From Bacteroidales bacterium UBA4417 (GTDB taxonomy: Bacteria > Bacteroidota > Bacteroidia > Bacteroidales > UBA4417): DNA of 10,229 bases. The notes beneath the pieces are model-generated. The model did not search any database. It was not told where the DNA came from and saw nothing but the letters and a program-made list of their open reading frames with translations. The stretch lies in contig DGQJ01000364.1 in the NCBI GenBank assembly GCA_002389705.1, positions 2,171 through 12,399 on the forward strand. The letters run 5' to 3'. Shown one piece after another: positions 7,733-10,229 of this stretch (position 1 is the stretch's first letter; each line of letters opens with the position of its first letter). Position numbers and translations under genes: made by a program.

Positions 7733-10229
7733 TTAAACTGATAAGTGCGATTGCTTAACCGGTAAAGAAAAACAAAAAACAGCACCTCCGCCGGTTTTGC
7801 CCTCGGCCCACACACGCCCTTTGTGGATTTGAACCAGCTTTTTAACAATAGCCAGACCTATGCCTGTGCCTTCAACAGCAGTAGTGCCGGGCAGTCTTTT
7901 AAAAACCTCGAATAATTTTCCGGCAAAAGCCATATCAAACCCAATCCCATTGTCTTTCACGAAATACGAATTTTCGAGTTTCCCACTTTGCCCGCCAATT
8001 TCAATGACCCTTCCGGTTTTGGGAGCCGTAAATTTAACAGCATTTCCTATCAGGTTAAACCACACCTGCTTTATCATCGATGGATCGCCGGTTGCTGGTG
8101 GCAGATCATTAATTATGAAAGTTATTTCTTCCTTTTCGCGTACAGCGGTTAACTCTTTGATTACCCGCTTGACAATGCTGTTCATATCAACGTCATTGAA
8201 CTGAAGTTCTTTTTGTCCGAAGCGGGAAAATGTGAGCAAATCATCGATCAGGTGACCCATTTTATTGGCGCCCTCAACAATGGCTTTCAGCATTCGGATA
8301 CCATCAGCATCAAGCACCCCCGAATAATCTTCGAGCAACAGACTGGCATACCCGTTCAATGCCCTGAGCGGGGTGCGTATTTCATGCGAAGCTGAGTAAC
8401 TGAAGCTTTCGAGTTCATTCATGGCAGCCTGCAGTTTTGCAGTACGCTCCACAACCCGTTTTTCGAGGATTTCATTCAAATTTATAATCTCAGCCTCCAC
8501 CTTTCTCCTATCGGTAATGTCCCGGATAAATGAAAGGGAAATGTCATTAGACATGGCCAGGATACGGTCTTCGAAATACCGAAGCTCGTTTTTAACCATC
8601 ATTTCGTATTCAAAAGTAACTACTTTTTTAGTTTTGATGGCAGTTTCGATAGCCGTCATCACAGGGACTGCCACATTTGGTGGAATTACCTCTTTAATTG
8701 ATCTCCCGATAAGGGATTCAGCAGGTGCGTATAGCAATGCAGGCTCAGGTGCATGTACCGAAAGTATAATTCCATTTCGCTTAACACGGAACACAATATC
8801 AGGATTTGCCTCAATAATGGCCCTGTTCTCTTCATAGCTCAGGCGCAAGGAGTTTTCAGCCTGTTTCAAAACGGTAATATCGTGCATGGTAACAAACACC
8901 ATAAATGCCTTGTTTTCGCCATTTCTGAACAGTGGTTTTGCATTTACTGCCAGCCACCGGTATTCATGATCAACAGGATTAAAAACGCCAACATCGATTA
9001 CAACATCCTTTCCTGATTCAATGGCCGCGATGGATGGATACTGATCGGGAAACAAAAGCTTATAATGTTCGTCCACTATTTTCCAGTCAGGGTGGCGGGA
9101 GTTTCTGCCGAAAAATTGCTCGCGTGTTAACCCGAACATACTTAATGCTGCCGGATTAATATCGGTAAACGTACCGTCAGCAAGCTGGTAAAACACTCCC
9201 TGTTGCATATTTTCGAAAAGCAGGTGATACTTTTCTTCGCTCAGGCGAATAGCTTCATGGGTGCTTTTTCGTTCGGTGATGTCACTGAAAAATACTGCAA
9301 ACTTACCTGGTTCAGGCGAATAGGCATAAATACTGTAATATTTACCGGTGCCGGCATTGTAATCTTCAAATTCGTCGGGTATGCCGGTTAAAACAATCCG
9401 TCCGTAATGTTTTATCCAGGTTTCCTCAATGTTTGGCATAATTTCCCTTATAGTGTGGCCAATTACGAGTTCTGATTTAATGCCCACCACTTTTTCCCAG
9501 GCCGGATTCACTTCCAGGAACCTGTAGTCGAAAGGGTTACCGTTTTTGTCAAGTATCATTTCATGCAATCCAAATGCAATGGTCATTTTTTCAATAAGTC
9601 CCCGGTATTTGGATTCACTTTTTTCGAGCATTTTTTTTGCTCTTTCTCTTTCAGTTATATCGCTTAGCTGCAGGTATAGCCTTTTCTGACCATCCATTTC
9701 TATGATCACTCCTGATGCCAAACAAATCCTTAATTCGCCTGAGCGGGTTCTGAATTCAATCACCACGTCATTCACAGTCCCTTCTATCATAAGCCTTTCA
9801 ACTAGCCGGGTTCGTTGCGCAAAATCGTTATAAATTCCCAATTTTTTAGCGGAGTTCCCAATCACTTCGTTTTTCTCCCATCCCATCATTTCGACAAATT
9901 GTTGGTTTGCATCAACAATAATTCCTTCACTGAGGGTCGAAATCAGCACCATACCGGGATTTAAACTAAAGGCTTTGCGAAATTTTTCTTCGGAACTTCG
10001 CAGGGCATCGGCTGCCTTACGGCGATCAGTGATATCGCGCATGGTGTGAACCACGTAAACCAATTCCCCATCAGTATCAAACAAAGGATCTACAGTAAGA
10101 TCGTACCACTGCCCGGCAAAACTGAGTTCTGAACTTTCGCGTTGCCGGCTTTTTTTCATTTTTGTTATAGGGCAGGTTTGCAAAGGTTTGTCACTATTGT
10201 GAAATACCTGCCAGCACGCTTTCCCGATC
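7733..10229 (-). CDS. PAS-domain sensor histidine kinase, 5' end outside window
   Basis: The reading frame stays open to the right edge, so the gene begins outside the window; 831 complete codons are visible, numbered here from the codon at 10228-10226. Residues 1-70 are the C-terminal part of a PAS domain: C5, H10, C19-P20, then a WYDLTVDPLFD strand pair and the DITDRRK linker. A TTG at 10183 could be called as a start, but it falls inside this domain and is rejected. Four full PAS domains follow at about 77-193, 203-320, 327-458 and 463-575. A coiled coil leads to HisKA with H615 in SHEIRTPL, and then HATPase_c with N729 in the N-box, DNGIGF at 759-764 and GTGIGL at 787-792. All kinase motifs are intact; no receiver domain or membrane segment is visible, although the missing N-terminus could hold one. 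It is the first visible gene of the trio and stops 219 bp before the next start. Confidence 0.93.
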   Translation of the reverse strand, partial: IGKACWQVFHNSDKPLQTCPITKMKKSRQRESSELSFAGQWYDLTVDPLFDTDGELVYVVHTMRDITDRRKAADALRSSEEKFRKAFSLNPGMVLISTLSEGIIVDANQQFVEMMGWEKNEVIGNSAKKLGIYNDFAQRTRLVERLMIEGTVNDVVIEFRTRSGELRICLASGVIIEMDGQKRLYLQLSDITERERAKKMLEKSESKYRGLIEKMTIAFGLHEMILDKNGNPFDYRFLEVNPAWEKVVGIKSELVIGHTIREIMPNIEETWIKHYGRIVLTGIPDEFEDYNAGTGKYYSIYAYSPEPGKFAVFFSDITERKSTHEAIRLSEEKYHLLFENMQQGVFYQLADGTFTDINPAALSMFGLTREQFFGRNSRHPDWKIVDEHYKLLFPDQYPSIAAIESGKDVVIDVGVFNPVDHEYRWLAVNAKPLFRNGENKAFMVFVTMHDITVLKQAENSLRLSYEENRAIIEANPDIVFRVKRNGIILSVHAPEPALLYAPAESLIGRSIKEVIPPNVAVPVMTAIETAIKTKKVVTFEYEMMVKNELRYFEDRILAMSNDISLSFIRDITDRRKVEAEIINLNEILEKRVVERTAKLQAAMNELESFSYSASHEIRTPLRALNGYASLLLEDYSGVLDADGIRMLKAIVEGANKMGHLIDDLLTFSRFGQKELQFNDVDMNSIVKRVIKELTAVREKEEITFIINDLPPATGDPSMIKQVWFNLIGNAVKFTAPKTGRVIEIGGQSGKLENSYFVKDNGIGFDMAFAGKLFEVFKRLPGTTAVEGTGIGLAIVKKLVQIHKGRVWAEGKTGGGAVFCFSLPVKQSHLSV

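Noticed and set aside
7317..7736. Plus-strand open frame of 139 codons covering the spacer and the start of the middle kinase
   Set aside because: Much of it is antisense to a well-supported kinase gene, it resembles no known protein, and it has no clear start signal. The other plus-strand frames are likewise antisense shadows of the PAS and kinase codons.

Overview
The window is filled by three large genes, all on the minus strand and read from right to left. Each encodes a sensor histidine kinase in which several PAS domains precede a HisKA dimerisation/phosphoacceptor domain and a HATPase_c catalytic domain. No convincing gene was seen on the plus strand, and no RNA gene, mobile element, CRISPR array or response regulator was found.

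Layout in order of transcription. (1) 10229-7733: a kinase cut at its 5' end by the window edge, with one partial and four complete PAS domains visible. (2) A 219-bp spacer (7732-7514) with a perfect 6-2-6 dyad and a possible 27-codon upstream ORF that lies in frame with the next gene. (3) 7513-4094: an 1139-residue kinase with three PAS domains, a cysteine-containing PocR ligand-binding domain, two more PAS domains and the kinase core. (4) A 106-bp spacer with nothing convincing in it. (5) 3987-28: a kinase of about 1319 residues with eight consecutive PAS domains and the kinase core. The last 27 bp lie downstream of its stop.

The three kinase cores are clearly related to each other. They share a coiled coil of the type RV.ERTA.L, an SH(D/E)(L/I)R(T/S)PLR H-box, a conserved LLEDY, a QVW.N...NA.K(F/Y)T N-box and a GTG(I/V)GLA G2 box. 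They most resemble the bacteriophytochrome-like soluble kinase group (COG4251 style). I see no transmembrane stretch or signal peptide, so all three are probably cytoplasmic. None carries a receiver domain, so each must hand its phosphate to a response regulator encoded elsewhere.

Organism: moderate GC (low 40s percent by eye), AT-rich spacers, little Shine-Dalgarno sequence before the main starts, and this style of stacked PAS kinase suggest an environmental Bacteroidota member. This is an inference from style; there is no phylogenetic marker in the window.

This is a sensory-kinase cluster, possibly grown by tandem duplication and PAS shuffling. I do not see an undescribed system. The points most worth a second look are the PocR domain, the Cys/His motif at the right edge, the H+4 serine in the middle kinase and the in-frame upstream ORF.
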